A stretch of 64,000 nt of DNA, from assembly GCA_024516155.1 (NCBI GenBank), contig JAJJXM010000109.1, forward strand, positions 5,001-69,000, in the 5' to 3' direction. Position numbers and translations under genes: made by a program. Below are positions 21,886 to 34,293 of the stretch, in pieces (position 1 is the first letter of the stretch; every line of letters begins with the position of its first letter). This DNA comes from Pyronema omphalodes (Eukaryota > Ascomycota > Pezizomycetes > Pezizales > Pyronemataceae). The notes under the pieces are model-generated. The model had not been told where the DNA came from and made no database searches. It saw only the letters and a program-made list of their open reading frames with translations.

Positions 21886-22345
21886 GTCCGGAAGATAACT
21901 GTTTTTCGTAAGGGCTTGCGATAGTCGAACGGAGGCGTTGGTGCTTTCGAGATCCTTTCCCGATTGGTAATTCGTTGGGCGTAGAGGGCGTTGTCCTTTC
22001 GAGCTTCAGTTCATTCGACGCGAAGGTCGTCTCTAAGTTGACAGACTTGTTCGTATTCCCTTACGGCGGTGCGGACTAGTTTAATCTTGGTGGGGTCCTG
22101 TTCGACCTCCAGCCTTCGGCTTCGTTGAGGTACAGGGCCACGACGACCTTGTCACTTTGGTCCATTTCCAGGGTTTAACGAAACTGCAAGATGTTGCTTT
22201 CGTCGTTGTATTGAATCCGAGTCGCTGAATATTCGTTTCCGAGTTGTCGAGCAATTTCGATTTCGTCAAGGACAACGGTGTTTTCGAGGGGACGGAAAGT
22301 CGGTGATAAATTGAGGAATTCGTAGAAGCAGAGGTTGTGGAGCAT
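21886..22345 (-). pseudogene. gag: gag N-terminal part of B2
   Basis: Gag start inferred at the ATG 22345 (MLHNLCFYEFLNLSPTF), 50 nt after the primer site. The product is acidic and helical (VLDEIEIARQLGNEYSATRI). TAA near 22177 and frame changes interrupt it; a charged helical stretch continues in pieces until the C1 insertion point. In B1 this portion is missing, so this is the only view of the family-B Gag N-terminus here. Confidence 0.65.
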
Positions 22346-22394
22346 GTGAAGCTTGTTGTAATCAAGTGTTGACGGTAGAGCCGGCAGGGCTTGA

Positions 22395-22404
22395 TTACAC
22401 AGTT
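22395..22404 (-). other. Self-primer binding site of B2
   Basis: The minus strand reads AACTGTGTAA, four bases after the LTR end. The complement TTACACAGTT occurs in the family-B LTR at 37651-37660, 50 nt downstream of TATATAAG. The LTR of B2 itself carries the site with one mismatch (near 22675). Confidence 0.6.
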
Positions 22405-22408
22405 CTGT

Positions 22409-23521
22409 TGTAATGGTGAACAAGGGAGAGATAGCTAACGGAGAACCTGAGGGCTAACCTGAATTATTCACTCTTGAGTTCAATGAAGATATCCTTATAA
22501 TAATTTCAACGTTAGAAACTCTCAAGCTGTGTCAAGCATCCACTCAGAGATTTCTGTGTTTAGAAGTTAAGGTAATAAACAAAAATTTCAAGCGACAAAG
22601 AGATCCAAAGATGGGGACGAAAACGAGGACGTAAACAAATATCGACAAAGTATTTGAATTGGTAAATAAACAAATAACTGTGTTAGGAGAGAAGGAAAAC
22701 CAAATAAACCAACAAAGAAATAATCCTCGTATATACAACTTTTCCTCCTTACACGCCGAGCCACTATTTGCAGATTTTTCCCGAAAAATAACTAAGTAAA
22801 CAACGCGGTCGCGGTTGCGCGTTCTAGACGGGCTAATGCGTTCAACCAAATTAGCGTGATTGCGTGAACAGCGTAGTCGCACGCTCGGTAGCGTATCTTG
22901 CGCGCGCGATAGCGTACTTCGCATGCGCTAGCCTAACCCTAAGAGAAGTCACGCGCGCGCTTCCGCAACCCTGATCGTGCGCGTGCGTCCGTAACCCTGA
23001 CCCTAGCTGTGCGAGTACGGTCACAAACCTAACCCTAGTTTGTGTGCGTGCGGCAGCAACCCTAACCCTAGTCATGTGAATCCAGATCAGCTGCGTTTCG
23101 ATCGATGGTGCAATGCTGAAAAGATCAATTGACTAGATCTTATCTTATCGATAAGATCATCGTGCCCTAACCCTAGTCACGGGTGCGCACATTAGTAGAT
23201 CAGTGCGCGTGCTGACTCATCTACTACTGATAAGAAACATGTGACGGATCTCATCTTATGGGATAAGATCATCGTTAGACCGTAGGTATGGAATTTCCAA
23301 AAAGGGATCCGAACAGACCCCTAACCCTGGGGATAGGTCACGTCACCTTTTTGACAATTTGTGTATTGTGTGTGACCCTAACCCAGGCGAGTGACGAGTG
23401 ATGATCGACGGCCGGGGAGTAATAGAAATCAATAAACAAACGAGTGCTGTTTAATGAAACCAATAATAATAGGTGAATGAATGACGAGGAGGGGGGAAGG
23501 TAATAATTCTGGAGCCGCGAC
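22409..23521 (-). repeat. 5' LTR of B2
   Basis: About 1113 bp on the minus strand, ending CCATTACA at 22409. The start is degraded (GTCGCGGCTCC near 23521 for the family's TGTCACGGCTC). It contains the same TTAGGG-like motifs (22920-23070, 23320-23390, seen as CCCTAA on the plus strand) and CACGTG/GATA palindromes as the other family-B LTRs. Confidence 0.85.
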
Positions 23522-23922
23522 GCAAACAATCAAGTGTCCGACACAACCCCGTAGTCTCTGTTCCACACCCGCTACGTCCGCCATTCAAAGTGTTCTTTGC
23601 TTTTGGAAATTGGGGCAGATAACCCTAAAGAGGCTAGACAAATGACGTAGGGGAAGGCATGTCCCACATCCACGATATCTTGCGCTCACACATGAAATAC
23701 ACTCAAGCCCGCTATGTCGAAGCCGATAACAACTCCCCGCTCCCCGCACCGGTCTTCAAACCCGCTGACATGGTTTGGCTGGCGGACCGCAACCCGAGAA
23801 CCTGCTGCCCGTCCATCAAACGAGAAAACAAACACATCGCTCCTTTTGCGGTGATCGGTCCTTGCGCATCTCATGCCTACGCGTTGGACATCCCGGATGC
23901 CAGGAACCGGCATAGAACCTCC
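23522..23922 (+). pseudogene. C6, old fragment of a family-C-like integrase
   Basis: Plus-strand coding similarity begins at ANNQVSDTT and continues through MSHIHDILRSHMKYTQARY to the GPY/F-like region (HIAPFAVIGPCASHAYALD). It carries TAG codons at 23552 and near 23647 and many substitutions, so it is more diverged than C1-C5. It is flanked by the B2 LTR on the left and the A2 LTR on the right; no ends of its own remain. Confidence 0.75.
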
Positions 23923-24789
23923 TACCACACCATATATTGTGTGAGTATAGAATAGATAACATGTATAAAGTTATGAGAACATGGCCAACTCGACAGGAGA
24001 ATGAATAATAAGGTTAGTATCACCGGCCGGAACCCTCTGAGGAGCTCCAGCTAGCCACGTCACGTGACTCGGGACTTTCCAAAAGGACCTCACGAGGATC
24101 CCGGCCCGCGGCGTCGCTACCTGTTATTCACTGTCAGTTCGGGAGGATCAAAGATGGATGGGAATGGGTATCAACTTACCTCATGGGTGTCGACTTACCC
24201 ACGAGTAAACTACAGACGACGCTGATGGAGACAGACGACGATGGTAAAGGGCTACCTCCTTATACTTGAGGTTGTGTGCCACCAAACACGGCTACCAGAG
24301 GGCTTGGGAGAGAAAGGGATTCTTATGAGAATGCAAGGCAGGCGAATGGGATCATCCGAAGTCTGAGTTGGACGGATAGTCGTCCAAGAAATAAGGCAGA
24401 GTCTAGTCAGCCAACAGGAGTGGAGCTCAGGACAAGGGTCAAGATTGCGTTAGCATGAGATGACGTCCTGCAGCAGGGAGGTGAGGAATGTCAAGGATTC
24501 ATCTAACACGAGCGTCATCATGGAAGTGAGCAATTAATATAATTGCACATGCAGCATGATGTGAGCCATCAGCAGATTTGTCAAAGAATTGACCCACGCC
24601 TTATCTCCTGAGCTTAGTTTGGAAGTTGGTTCCCTTGGGAAGTCTGGGCGAACTTGTAGATGAAAGTCTATACAAGACCATAATTCTTGCCACCGTCTCC
24701 TTATCTCTTCCCACGACGTTACCTTCCGAACACCAATACCTCAAGAGAGACCCTTAAGTTCATTCGGCCTGTGATCGTTAGTTTACTTT
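23923..24789 (+). repeat. A2, rearranged family-A LTR in plus orientation
   Basis: Starts TACCACACC (family TGTCACACC) and follows the family-A LTR to about 24480. It skips roughly 450 bp, resumes at GTCAAGGATTCATC, passes the inferred RNA start (CCCTTAAGTTCATTCGG, about 24752) and loses similarity near 24789. It therefore lacks the end of U5. It lies head-to-head with the A3 LTR and forms a large inverted repeat with it. Confidence 0.8.
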
Positions 24790-24880
24790 CGATCCAGTGT
24801 TTGCCCCCCTTTCTCCTCGTCTGTAGTTGCGCAGACTCCTCTCTTTATCCTTCTGAGAAAATCCTCAGCCTGTCTCAACG
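24790..24880. other. Unassigned 91-bp spacer between A2 and A3
   Basis: Pyrimidine-rich sequence with no similarity that I recognise. It may be the mutated end of A2, with A3 inserted in it: the A3 LTR starts sharply at 24881. Confidence 0.5.
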
Positions 24881-26239
24881 TGTGAACCTGGCTATTGAGG
24901 CTTTCAATAGAGAGGCTTTTCCGATCAGTTCGTGCTTCGTTTTAAAGATATTCAACTAATAGAGTTCCCAAGAAGCTAGGAAGTAAACTAATCGATCACA
25001 GGCCAAATAAACTGAAGGGTCTCGTCCTGAGGTATTTTGGTGTAGAATAGTAACGTCGTAACAAGAGATCAAGTTGCTGATGATGGAGGAGACGGTGGGA
25101 AGACTTAGGGTCTTTTATAGACTTTCGTCTACAAGTTCGCCCAGACTTCCCAAGGGAACCAACTTCCAAACTAAGCTCAGGAGATAAGGCGTGGGTCAAT
25201 TCTTTGACAAATCTGCTGATGGCTCGCATCATGCTGCATGTGCAATTATATTAATTGCTCACTACCATGATGACGCTCGTGTCAGATGAATCCTTGACAT
25301 TCCTCGCCGTGCTACCACACCTTCCAATAAGGTATTGGGGTTAAGCGCCTAGTGGAGGGTTACTCCACTTGAGCGCATAATGCAATGACTCCTCTGATAA
25401 TGACATATGAGTCATATATCTTATGACTCGTCTTGATCATAGATGTCCCTAGAGAATCTCGATTGCGAGTGGAGGAATCTGACATCATAAGGCACACTAT
25501 GCCTTACCGGAGCGCGCTGCCCCGTCACATTCCTGTGTGATGTCATAACAGCCCCACCTGTGCGCACTTGCGCGCAGCCACACCCTGGTGTGTACGCAAA
25601 CGCCGTCTTATCTTGCAGTTGGTAGGCAATTGCCTAAGGTCGCATCATATCAGTTCCACCCAACATGTTCCCTGAGTGGTGTTCCTTGCTGCAGAACGTC
25701 GTCTCATGCTGACGCAATCTTGACCTTTGTCCGAGCTCCACCCCTGTTGGCCGACTGGACTCTGCCTTCTTCCTTGGCCGACTATCCGTCCAACTCAGAC
25801 CTCGGATGATCCGATTCGCCTGCCTTGCATGCTTCTGAGAATTCCCTTCTCTTGAAAGCCCTCTGGTAGCCGAGCTTGGTGGTACACATCCTCAAGTATA
25901 AGGAGGTGTCCCTTCGCCGTCGTCTTCTGTTCCCCATCAGCGTCGTCTGTAGTTTTCTCATGGGTAAGTCGACACCCATGAGGTAAGTTGATACTCGTTC
26001 CCATCCATTTGTGATCCTCCCAAACTGACAGTGAATAACAGGTAGCGACGCCTCGGGCCGGGATCCTCGTGAGGTCCTTTCGGAAAGTCACGAATCACGT
26101 GACGTGGCTAGCTGGAGCTCCTCAGGGGGTTCCGGCCCGGGATACTAACCTTATTATTGATTCTCCTGTCGTGTTTGCCATGTTCTCTAAATGTTATACA
26201 TGTTACCTATTCTATACTCACACAATATAGGGTGTGACA
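24881..26239 (-). repeat. 3' LTR of A3 (1359 bp)
   Basis: Runs from TGTCACACC (26239, next to the purine tract) to GGTTCACA (24881). It defines the full family-A LTR length, because the flank at 24880 is not leader sequence. Several small differences from the A1 LTR make it clearly older. Confidence 0.85.
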
Positions 26240-26410
26240 CCACCTCCCCCCTGTTCAAGCTTCGTCCCGAAGCAAGTAGCTTATCATTCTGTGATCGCAC
26301 CTCGCCGCAGCCAAGTGACTTAGTGATCATATATGGATGTAGTCCTCCAGCCCCTACATCCTACTACCAACTCGACCTAATGAAAACCTCATGGGGAAAA
26401 ACATTAGGCC

Positions 26411-28205
26411 TTAATCCTTGAGTCGGTAGTCCCTCGGAGAATCAGGATACTTGAGATGAAACTCTCGTAACTTCTCCTGACGTCCTACTGAAAAATTGTC
26501 GAATGGTTCTGCCGTCCAGTCTTTTTTGTTGGGCCAACCTAGCCATTTAACAAGGTACAATACTCGATTTCCAGATTTATAGCTGCTCATGATCTCATCG
26601 ATATCGTATTCCTCGCTTCCCTCAACATCATCTGCCTCCCGTAGAATTTTATTCGTATCTGGTGGAGCCCGGGTTCCTGCTCTGAAAGGCTCAAGTAGTG
26701 AGGTATGGAAGACGTTGTGTATCTTCCATTTTCGTGGGAGTGTAAGCCGTTCTGCTGTTGGGGAGATGACTTTTTCGGCTTGGTAGGGACCATGTTGTTT
26801 ATGGTCTAACTTCCTTGATGGGCGTCTGGTTCGTATGTTGCGTCCATCTAACATAACCAAGTCTCCTACTTGGTATTCGGGTGCCTCCTGACGTTTCTGG
26901 TCTGCATATTTTTTCATTCGTTCTTGAGTTTTCTGAAGGGTTGACTTGGCTCCTTCATGTATCCGTGCATCCAGTGGGCGTAGGCTCTGCTGGCTGGGTT
27001 GCGCACAGCAGTTGCCGAAGGGTTGCTCGTATTTGGATAAAATCCGTAGTTGGCGTAAAAGGGTGAAAGTCCAATTGCGCTTGTGACTGAGTTGTTATAT
27101 GCGAACTCAGCCATGGGTAAGAGGTCAGCCCAGTCGTCCATTTGGTGATTAACAAAAGAGCGGAGGTATGCTTCAATTGTTTGTTTAAACCGTTCCGTTT
27201 GACCGTCAGTTTGTGGGTCGAAGGCTGTTGACATTCTTGGTTTGATTCCCAATGTTCCAAGGAATGCTTTGCAGGTGGTGCTCGTAAACCTGGAGTCTCT
27301 GTCCGACACAATATCCGTGGGTAGGCCATGTAGTTTCCATATTTCCTTTGCGAAATTCCTGACAAGGTCTGCAGTTGCCTTGCCGTCTTTTTGTAAGGGG
27401 ATGAAGAGCGCCATTTTAGTAAATCGATCAACTATGGAAGCTTGTCTGCTGCGTCCTTGGTCATGATGTTGAGCCACTTACGGAGTTTCTCAGGGACTAG
27501 TTGAAGTGCCTCTCATAATTCCTCCTTAGTGGCAAGAGCTGAAATATGGCCTATTACTGAGGCCTCAGGATGGTCGAGTACTCTTCGATCGACCCTAAGA
27601 GAGAATGTACTGGCCTGAGCCTCAGTACAATGTTCGTTGCAACGTGGTGTCGTAAAGGAGATGTTGTTGCTTTCTCCCCACATGTTGCACGGTTGGTGTT
27701 TTGCCATCCTCCAGGAAGGTAAGATGACATCGCAGTCGCTATCAAGAGGGGCGACTTCGAAGGATTCCGCTGCAAAATGTTGTTTGTGTTGCAGCATGAA
27801 AGGTACTGTGAAGAATTCTCCCGCTCCAGCACCTACCTCATTATTGAAGTCGCGGATCTGAAGGGGCTTGTCCCTCTTCACAGTTGGTATGTTGTATTTA
27901 TGGACAAATCCTTTGTCCAATAATGCTGAGGTGGAGCCTGTGTCTAGTAGGACTCGCACGGTCCGAGATTTATTCTTTGACCAATTCAACACCATGTTGA
28001 TTATTGGTCTTTTTCCATGATAAGGTGGAACCACAGCTTCCATGGTAGTTTCTTTGGAAGAGGTTCCTTTGTCGGTTCGTCGAAGTTTTGTCTTGGTCGA
28101 CTCCAAGTTGTCCAAAATTTTCCTTTTCGTCCCCGAACAAATAATATTTTCTGCGTCAGATATACATTCCTCCTCCTCAGGTGACGCAACCCTAGAGGAC
28201 CTTAA
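26411..28205 (-). pseudogene. pol: pol of A3, RT/RNase H deleted
   Basis: The protease part is kept (LLDTGSTSALLDKGF, about 27935) and the frame runs to a TGA at 27513. The deletion at 27435/27436 then joins the sequence to mid-integrase (VDRFTKMALFIPL). RT, RNase H and the integrase zinc finger are gone. The integrase core residues SDRDSRF and TER, the GPY module and the chromodomain follow to 26411, but with a frame change between the two ORFs at 26917/26914. It cannot replicate itself. Confidence 0.88.
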
Positions 28206-30319
28206 AAATCCGACTCCTCATCATTCTGCTCAATCTCCCAAATCCTGGGTGGAGCATCTTCCATCATTTCATCCTCATCCTGCCGTACCGCAGCAGTCTT
28301 GGTCTTTTTGGTTTCCTTCGGCTTCTCCTGCCCTTTATTGCCATCATCATCATCGTCTCTCTTCCTCTTGCCAGAGGAAGCCACCTTTGCTTCGCCGGAG
28401 AGCTCTGTTCCCCCAACCGTCTTCTTTGCATAACAATCGAACATTTTATGTCCAGATCTTCCGCACCTCCAACAGTCAGCTTTATCTTCTTTATGTTTAT
28501 CGATTTCGCTCTGAGGAACATTGTTCAGAGCCTCCCTTCCTGACGCAACAATGGACTTCTTGTCCTTTTTTCCTGAAAAACTCTTTTTCTCTTTTTTATC
28601 CTTGAACTTATCCTTGTGCTGCACCTCCTTAGGGCGCACAGTATCCTTGTTCTTCCCTTTATCCTTATGGCGGTCCTCCCGCACTTCCAAAGTCTTTTTC
28701 TTGTGACCCTTCAATTTCTCTTCCAAATTTTCAACGACGTGAGCAGCTTCCTCAACTGCATCAATCATTCCTTCATCATCTGATGGGATCCCCCCCAAGC
28801 CTTTGATATACCATCTTTTTAATGGCCGGTGTCATGGCCTCCCAGATTACCTTCCTATACATTGGCCCAATTGCCCCGACGCGCATATTGAGATCCTCCA
28901 ATTTTGTAATATAATCATCAATGTCTCCCTCATACTGGAGCTCTGTAATCCTCTTAACGTCTTTTTGGGCTTCCCGCTTATCCTCAAACCTTGTTTCAAT
29001 AGAGCTTGAGAAGGCTTGCCAAGTGTCCTTTACCCCTTGCCGTTTAATTGATTTGCGCCTTTCCTGGTGCCAACTTAGAGCCTTTTGAGTAAGTAAACTG
29101 CCTACCCATTTCACCTGATCATCCTCATCCGGGAACACCTTGGCATATGTCGCGATAAAGTCCTGAACTGACATCCACCAAGCCCTAAACAAATTCTTGT
29201 CTTTCCCAGAAAAATATTGAGGAGCCTTCATCTCCGGCATTTTAGGTCTCCTTGGCTCGTTAACCCCCGATTGCTGTAATTTCGCGACAAGTGATTCCAA
29301 GAACGCGTCAGTGGCATTCTGTGCTTCAGGCTTCCCTCGTTGAGCCTTTTGTTTGCGCTCCTGGCGCTTCCTTTCCAACGCTTTTCTGATGTATGACTCA
29401 TCTGAGTCTTCGCCGTCCGAAGGATCAGATGGTTGGGGTGGAGGTGGTGGGAGTCCTCCTCCTGGTGGTTTACTGCCCCTACCACCACTTCTGCCGTTGT
29501 CTGCCGGGATTCCATCCTCTGATGGAGGCAAGGGGACTTCTGGTGCTCTTCCGAGTGAGGGAGGTCTAGGAGTCATCTCCTCATGCATAGCCTCAGTCAA
29601 GGACTTAGCATCGAAATGCTCCTTCTTCTGGATCTTAGACATAACAAGGCCAATAACCTTGTTTACCAACTCCAATTTTTCCTGCTCTCTCTGTTCCTCA
29701 TAATCCAGCAGACGTTGCTGGTGCACCTCTTCAGCTCTAGAAAGAGCTGCAATCCGTCTATCCCTCTGCTCATCATCTTGTTCCCGAATGGGGTCTTGTG
29801 TATCCTTCAAACAGGCCCATTCCTCGCTTTCCTTGTTGATTTGTAGTTGCCTCTGGGCAAAGGCTTCGAGGATGGCATTGGTTGTTTGAATGCCATGATT
29901 GAGTCTTTCTGCAGCCGCTTGGTTGGCTGCCTCTTTCGCTTTGGTGTCCGTGGCAAGCTCGCCAATCGTCCTCCAAACTTGGCCGGCAAAGTCGTTGCTG
30001 GCTTGGACGAGTCTGGTAATGGTCTGAAGGTTGACCTCCTGGTCAAGGTTCCCCTTCTTCGCTAGGATGTCGTATGCCTGCTGCATCCCCTGGGCCATCT
30101 CTTGGTAGAGCCCCTCCATCCGTTGTACCTCCTCGTTCATTGCAGCCCCTGATCCTGCTGCTTCCATCAATCCCTTAATATCCTCCCCGGTGGAATCCAT
30201 CCTTTCCATCATCAAAATGACCCATTGTGGCACCTCGCCTAGGTGAAGGGTGGTTCCATGATGAACCCTTGGTTGTCCCACAGAGGTGACTTCCTCCCAG
30301 GAGCGAGGACGGGTGACGC
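28202..30319 (-). pseudogene. gag: gag of A3 (5' cut, one frameshift)
   Basis: Very similar to the A1 gag, including the coiled coil, proline run, Lys-rich tail and knuckle CWRCGRSGHKMFDC. A G run of seven instead of six (about 28791-28797) shifts the frame after VYQRLGG. The N-terminus before TRPRSWEEV is lost; the upstream codons come from a C2 LTR, so the apparent start in that LTR is artificial. The end keeps the GGATTTTTAA frameshift context. Confidence 0.9.
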
Positions 30320-30553
30320 CGTCATCCAACATCGCTACATGACAGCTTCCGTTCTCCATCGTTTCACCTGCGACGCCACAGCTCTCCAGCTCGTGCTACG
30401 TCATCCATCATCAGTCAGTCTATCAACAACAACGGCACGGCACACACAACAACACAACATCACAACGACAACACAACACAACACGGGAAGACAACAACGA
30501 CAACACAATGATGACGCAACAACACAACGGCTCATCAGCCGTGTGCCGTCACA
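30320..30553 (-). repeat. 3' LTR of C2 (truncated)
   Basis: First 234 bp of the LTR on the minus strand, starting TGTGACGGCACACGG at 30553 after the purine tract (30554-30564). Both C2 LTRs share TGTGACGG, where the other family-C copies have TGTCACGG. Confidence 0.9.
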
Positions 30554-30564
30554 GTACCCCCCCG

Positions 30565-33500
30565 TTAGGCTCGAGTCCCTACGAGAGGAGAAGGTTTGTC
30601 TGGGTATAACTGGTGGAATTTCTCAGCGGCCTCAGTTTCGGATAGGTTTGTTTCCGGTTCCCAGGTTGGAGAGTCATGGCCGGTCCACTTGACGAGGTAC
30701 TGCAGGTTCTCTCTTGACCAACGGCTATCCAGAATGTCATCCACGAACCATTCTTCTTCGCCGTCTACTACTACCGGTAGGGGCGGTGGGATAATCTGGC
30801 CAGGGAGGGGGTCCGAAGGGGCTGGGTTGAGTAGGGACACGGGGAAGGTCCTATGATGTTTCATTGTTTCCGGTATATCCAACTCATAGGCGTGGGATCC
30901 AATGGGCCGTACCACGGTGAAGGGGCCTAGGTGTTTGTTTTCTAGTTTCTTTGAGGGGCGGCGGGTTCTGAGGTTGCGGGCGTCCAGCCATAGTAGGTCT
31001 CCTGGTTTGAAGACCGGCGCGGGGAGTCGGGAATTGTCGGCGGCTTCTATGTGGCGGGCTTGGGCGTATTTCATTTCAGAACGTAAGACGTCATGGATGT
31101 GCGACATCCTTTCCGCTACCTCGTTCGCTTTCACTTCTTCAGGATTGTCTGTCCTGATTTCCAATTCGAAGGAGCATTTGGGGTGTCGGCCGTATACGGC
31201 GTAGAACGGGGACAGCGACGGTGTATCCGATACTTGGTTATTTGCAGCAAATTCTGCCAGTGGTAAAAATTTCTTCCAGTCGTCTTGTAGATAACAGACG
31301 TACGCGCGGAGATATTGTTCCGTAACCGCATTGATTCTTTCTGTTTGGCCATCGGTCTGGGGGTGGAAGGCCGTGCTCGTGGCAATCTCGATACCCATGC
31401 AATTTGCCAGGTGTTTCCAGAAGTGGGCCACAAATTGCGGGCCGCGGTTGGACACTACTGTGTCTGGCAGACCGTGTAGTTTGAATACATTTTCCAGGAA
31501 GAGTTGCGCGAAGCCTTCTGCGTCTATCGTGGAGTGACAGGGCACCAAGTGTCGCTGTTTCGTGAGTCGGCAAACGATCGCACATATTGCGTCGAAGCCC
31601 TCTGATGTCGGTAGTCCAGTAACAAAGTCCACAGATATATTCTGCCACGGGTGGTGCGGGACCGGTAGGGGTTTCAAGGTTCCATAGGGTGCGTGGCGGG
31701 TAGCTTTTTTTCTTTTACAAATGTGGCAATTTCGGACGAATTGGTCCACATCTTCTCTCATCGAAGGCCAGTAATAATTCCTGGCGAGGAGTTCGAAAGT
31801 CTTTGCACGGCCCGGGTGTCCCATGGTGGGGGGGTCGTGGTGATCTTGTAGTAGTTTCAATCGTAATTTGTCCAGCGCGGGGACATAGAGGCAGTCTCGG
31901 TAGTACAATCTGTTTTCCAACACGGAGCAATCCGCGAGTGATATGTCCTTACAGATTTGTGTACCGTCTTCCAGCATTCCCAACACTCGGTTTGGGAATG
32001 AATCTTTCTTGTAGCCCTCCTTAAACAGGAGGTCCACTTCGGAGGGTGCAAGTTTCATGGGTGGGGTCATGCACAATTGGAAGTTTTGTGGCTTTAGGAC
32101 AGCTTGCTGATTTGCTAGTATACGTTCGTCTCCCTCTCCCGGGAGGTCGGCGGCTCGTGTCATCAGGGCGTCCGGTTTCCCTTCCAACGTTCCCGGTCGG
32201 TAGGTGATGGCAAAGTTGAACCGAGACAGGAATTCGGACCAGCGTGCTTGTCTTCTGTTTAGTAGCTTTGTCGTCATAAAGTATTCGAGGTTTTTGTGGT
32301 CTGTCAATACTTTTATCGGGAAGGCGGAGCCCTCCAAGTTGGGACGCCATTCCTCGAAACAACGAACTATTGCCAGTAGTTCTTTGTCATAGATCTCATA
32401 GTTGCATTCTGCCGGGGAATGCTTTTTGGAATAAAACGCGACGGGGTGTAACACGTTATCGTCATCGTATTGTGATAAAACTCCAGCAGACACATAGTCA
32501 GATGCGTCTGTTTCTACTACAATCGGTTTCTCGTAGTCAAGGTGCTTGAGAATTGGTGCTGATGTAAATGCGTTCTTCAGTCGGTCGAAGGCGCTTTGCT
32601 GATCTTTAAACCAGATAAAGGGGATTGCTTTACCATCTTTCTTTCTGGTCAGAGCCGTCAGCGGGGAGACCACTTTTGAGTAGTCCTTGATAAATCGTCG
32701 GTAGAAGTTCGCGAAACCCAGGAACTCTTGGACCTGTTTCAAATTGGTTGGTTCCTTCCAATCTCTGACTGTGGGTACTTTGGAATCCATCATGCGAGCA
32801 CCGTCGCGGCCAATGTTGTAGCCCAGGTACTGTACTTCTGCCTTGGCAAACTTACACTTCTCTGGCTTCAAGTGCAGTTTTTCTTGCTTGAGTCGTTCCA
32901 AGATCTTTCGGACGTGTGAGGTGTGATCGGGCTTTGTTTCAGAGAATACGAGGATATCGTCCAAGTACGCTGTACAGAACTGGTCCAGGTATGGTCTCAG
33001 GACATCATTTATGAATGCCTGGAAATCGGCAGACGAGTTGGTGAGCCCGAAGGGCATCACTTTCGACTCGAATAGGCCTTACCTTGTGCGGAAGGCCGTC
33101 TTCCATTCTTCGCCTTCTGCCATCCTGATAAGGTTATAAGCGCTGCGGACATCCAGGGTCGTAAAATATTGAGCTTTGGAAAGATTCATCATCGTTTCCT
33201 GTATCAATGGCAGCGGGTACCGATTCTTCTCGGTACCTTCATTCAGTCTTCGGTAATCGACGCATAGGCGTAGGGATCCGTCTGATTTTTTCACGAATAA
33301 TATCGGCGAGGCGGCTGATGATTGGGAGCGTTGTATAAATCCTTTCTCCAAATTCTCATCGAGCCACGCTTTCAGCGTCTGTAACTCGTTGCGTGACAGC
33401 GAGTATAACGGGCCAAAGGGGGGCACGAATCCCTCTTTCAGTGGGATCTTGTGGTCGTAGGGTCGGTGTGGGGGGAGTTCCTTCGCGTTGACCTCCTTGA

Positions 33501-34293
33501 ATAAATCGAGGTAGTCATGGTACTCTTCGGCGATCATGTCTTTCAGTTCATCATCCGTAAGGGGGGGCTTGTCTTGTAGGGCGACGGTGATTTCGTCCAA
33601 CCATAGCGAGAACACTGTCAGGCTTTCGTCCTCTACCATCTCTTTGAAGTCAGAGATGGTCAGGCTTGAGATCGCTATTGGGGGCTCGTCTGGAGGGTCG
33701 GTGACCGAGTCTTCCAACTCCGGCATGGTGTTTGTGTCGGGCTCGTGGGCGGCGGGAGGGGGGCCCGGGTCCAGGACCTCGACACCGGTTGTGCTCACAG
33801 GTAATGGGGTGCAGTTCCTCAGGCAGTATTGTGAGTCGAAGCTTACAGTGTTGGAACTGAAGCTTATTGTTACGTCGTGTTTCTTCAACCAAGGGATGCC
33901 CAACACCACCGGGTAGTGACCCAACTTGGTGACGAACATGGGTAGGGTTTCCGAGTGACCATTGATGGTACACTCTACTTGGGCGAGGTGTGTGATTTTT
34001 CCTGAGGATATGGGTCGGCCGTCGATAACTTCGACCTTTCGGGCGGTGGGTAGGGGGGTTAGAGGGAGTTTGTGATGGCGGGCGAAATTGCGATCAACAA
34101 AGGCGATACCAGTGGCGCCGCAGTCAACGACCGCTACTGTTTTCACGGAGCGGTTATTGGAAAACAAGGCGCAAGAGAGGACAAGGTGTTTGCATTCTAA
34201 CTTTCCAGTAAAACTTGCGCCCGATAATAGCAATGTATCAGCAATAATTTTCCCACCAGCGGCAGAGCCATCTTCTTGCAGCTGGTTTAATCT
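30565..34293 (-). pseudogene. pol: pol of C2 (one nonsense codon)
   Basis: 1243-codon frame from the -1 shift, interrupted only by TAA at 33079-33081 (Tyr codon in TRYGLF). Protease: [19 protein letters not shown]. RNase [10 protein letters not shown]. Integrase: [20 protein letters not shown] and TERIN. The second catalytic aspartate of the integrase is replaced: SNRGPQF at 31447-31449 against SDRGPQF in relatives. Chromodomain to 30565. It is therefore inactive twice over despite a nearly open frame. Confidence 0.92.

Larger units (their letters stand above)
14294..23521 (-). mobile_element. Ty3/gypsy chromovirus B2 (5' half only), split by C1
   Basis: Minus-strand copy consisting of the 5' LTR (22409-23521), leader, gag and the start of the protease, ending abruptly at 14294 against the oppositely oriented B1 LTR. 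C1 is inserted inside gag; removing C1 and one copy of its CGGGT duplication rejoins the gag sequence. The rest of pol and the 3' LTR are missing. Confidence 0.85.
24881..30319 (-). mobile_element. A3, internally deleted family-A element
   Basis: Minus-strand copy with the 3' LTR (24881-26239), purine tract, a shortened pol and gag. It is cut at 30319 by a deletion that joins gag to the C2 LTR. A remnant of its 5' LTR probably survives at 36413-36660, beyond C2. Aligned to A1, it lacks 1903 bp of pol (A1 1902-3804), with the join at 27435/27436. Confidence 0.88.
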
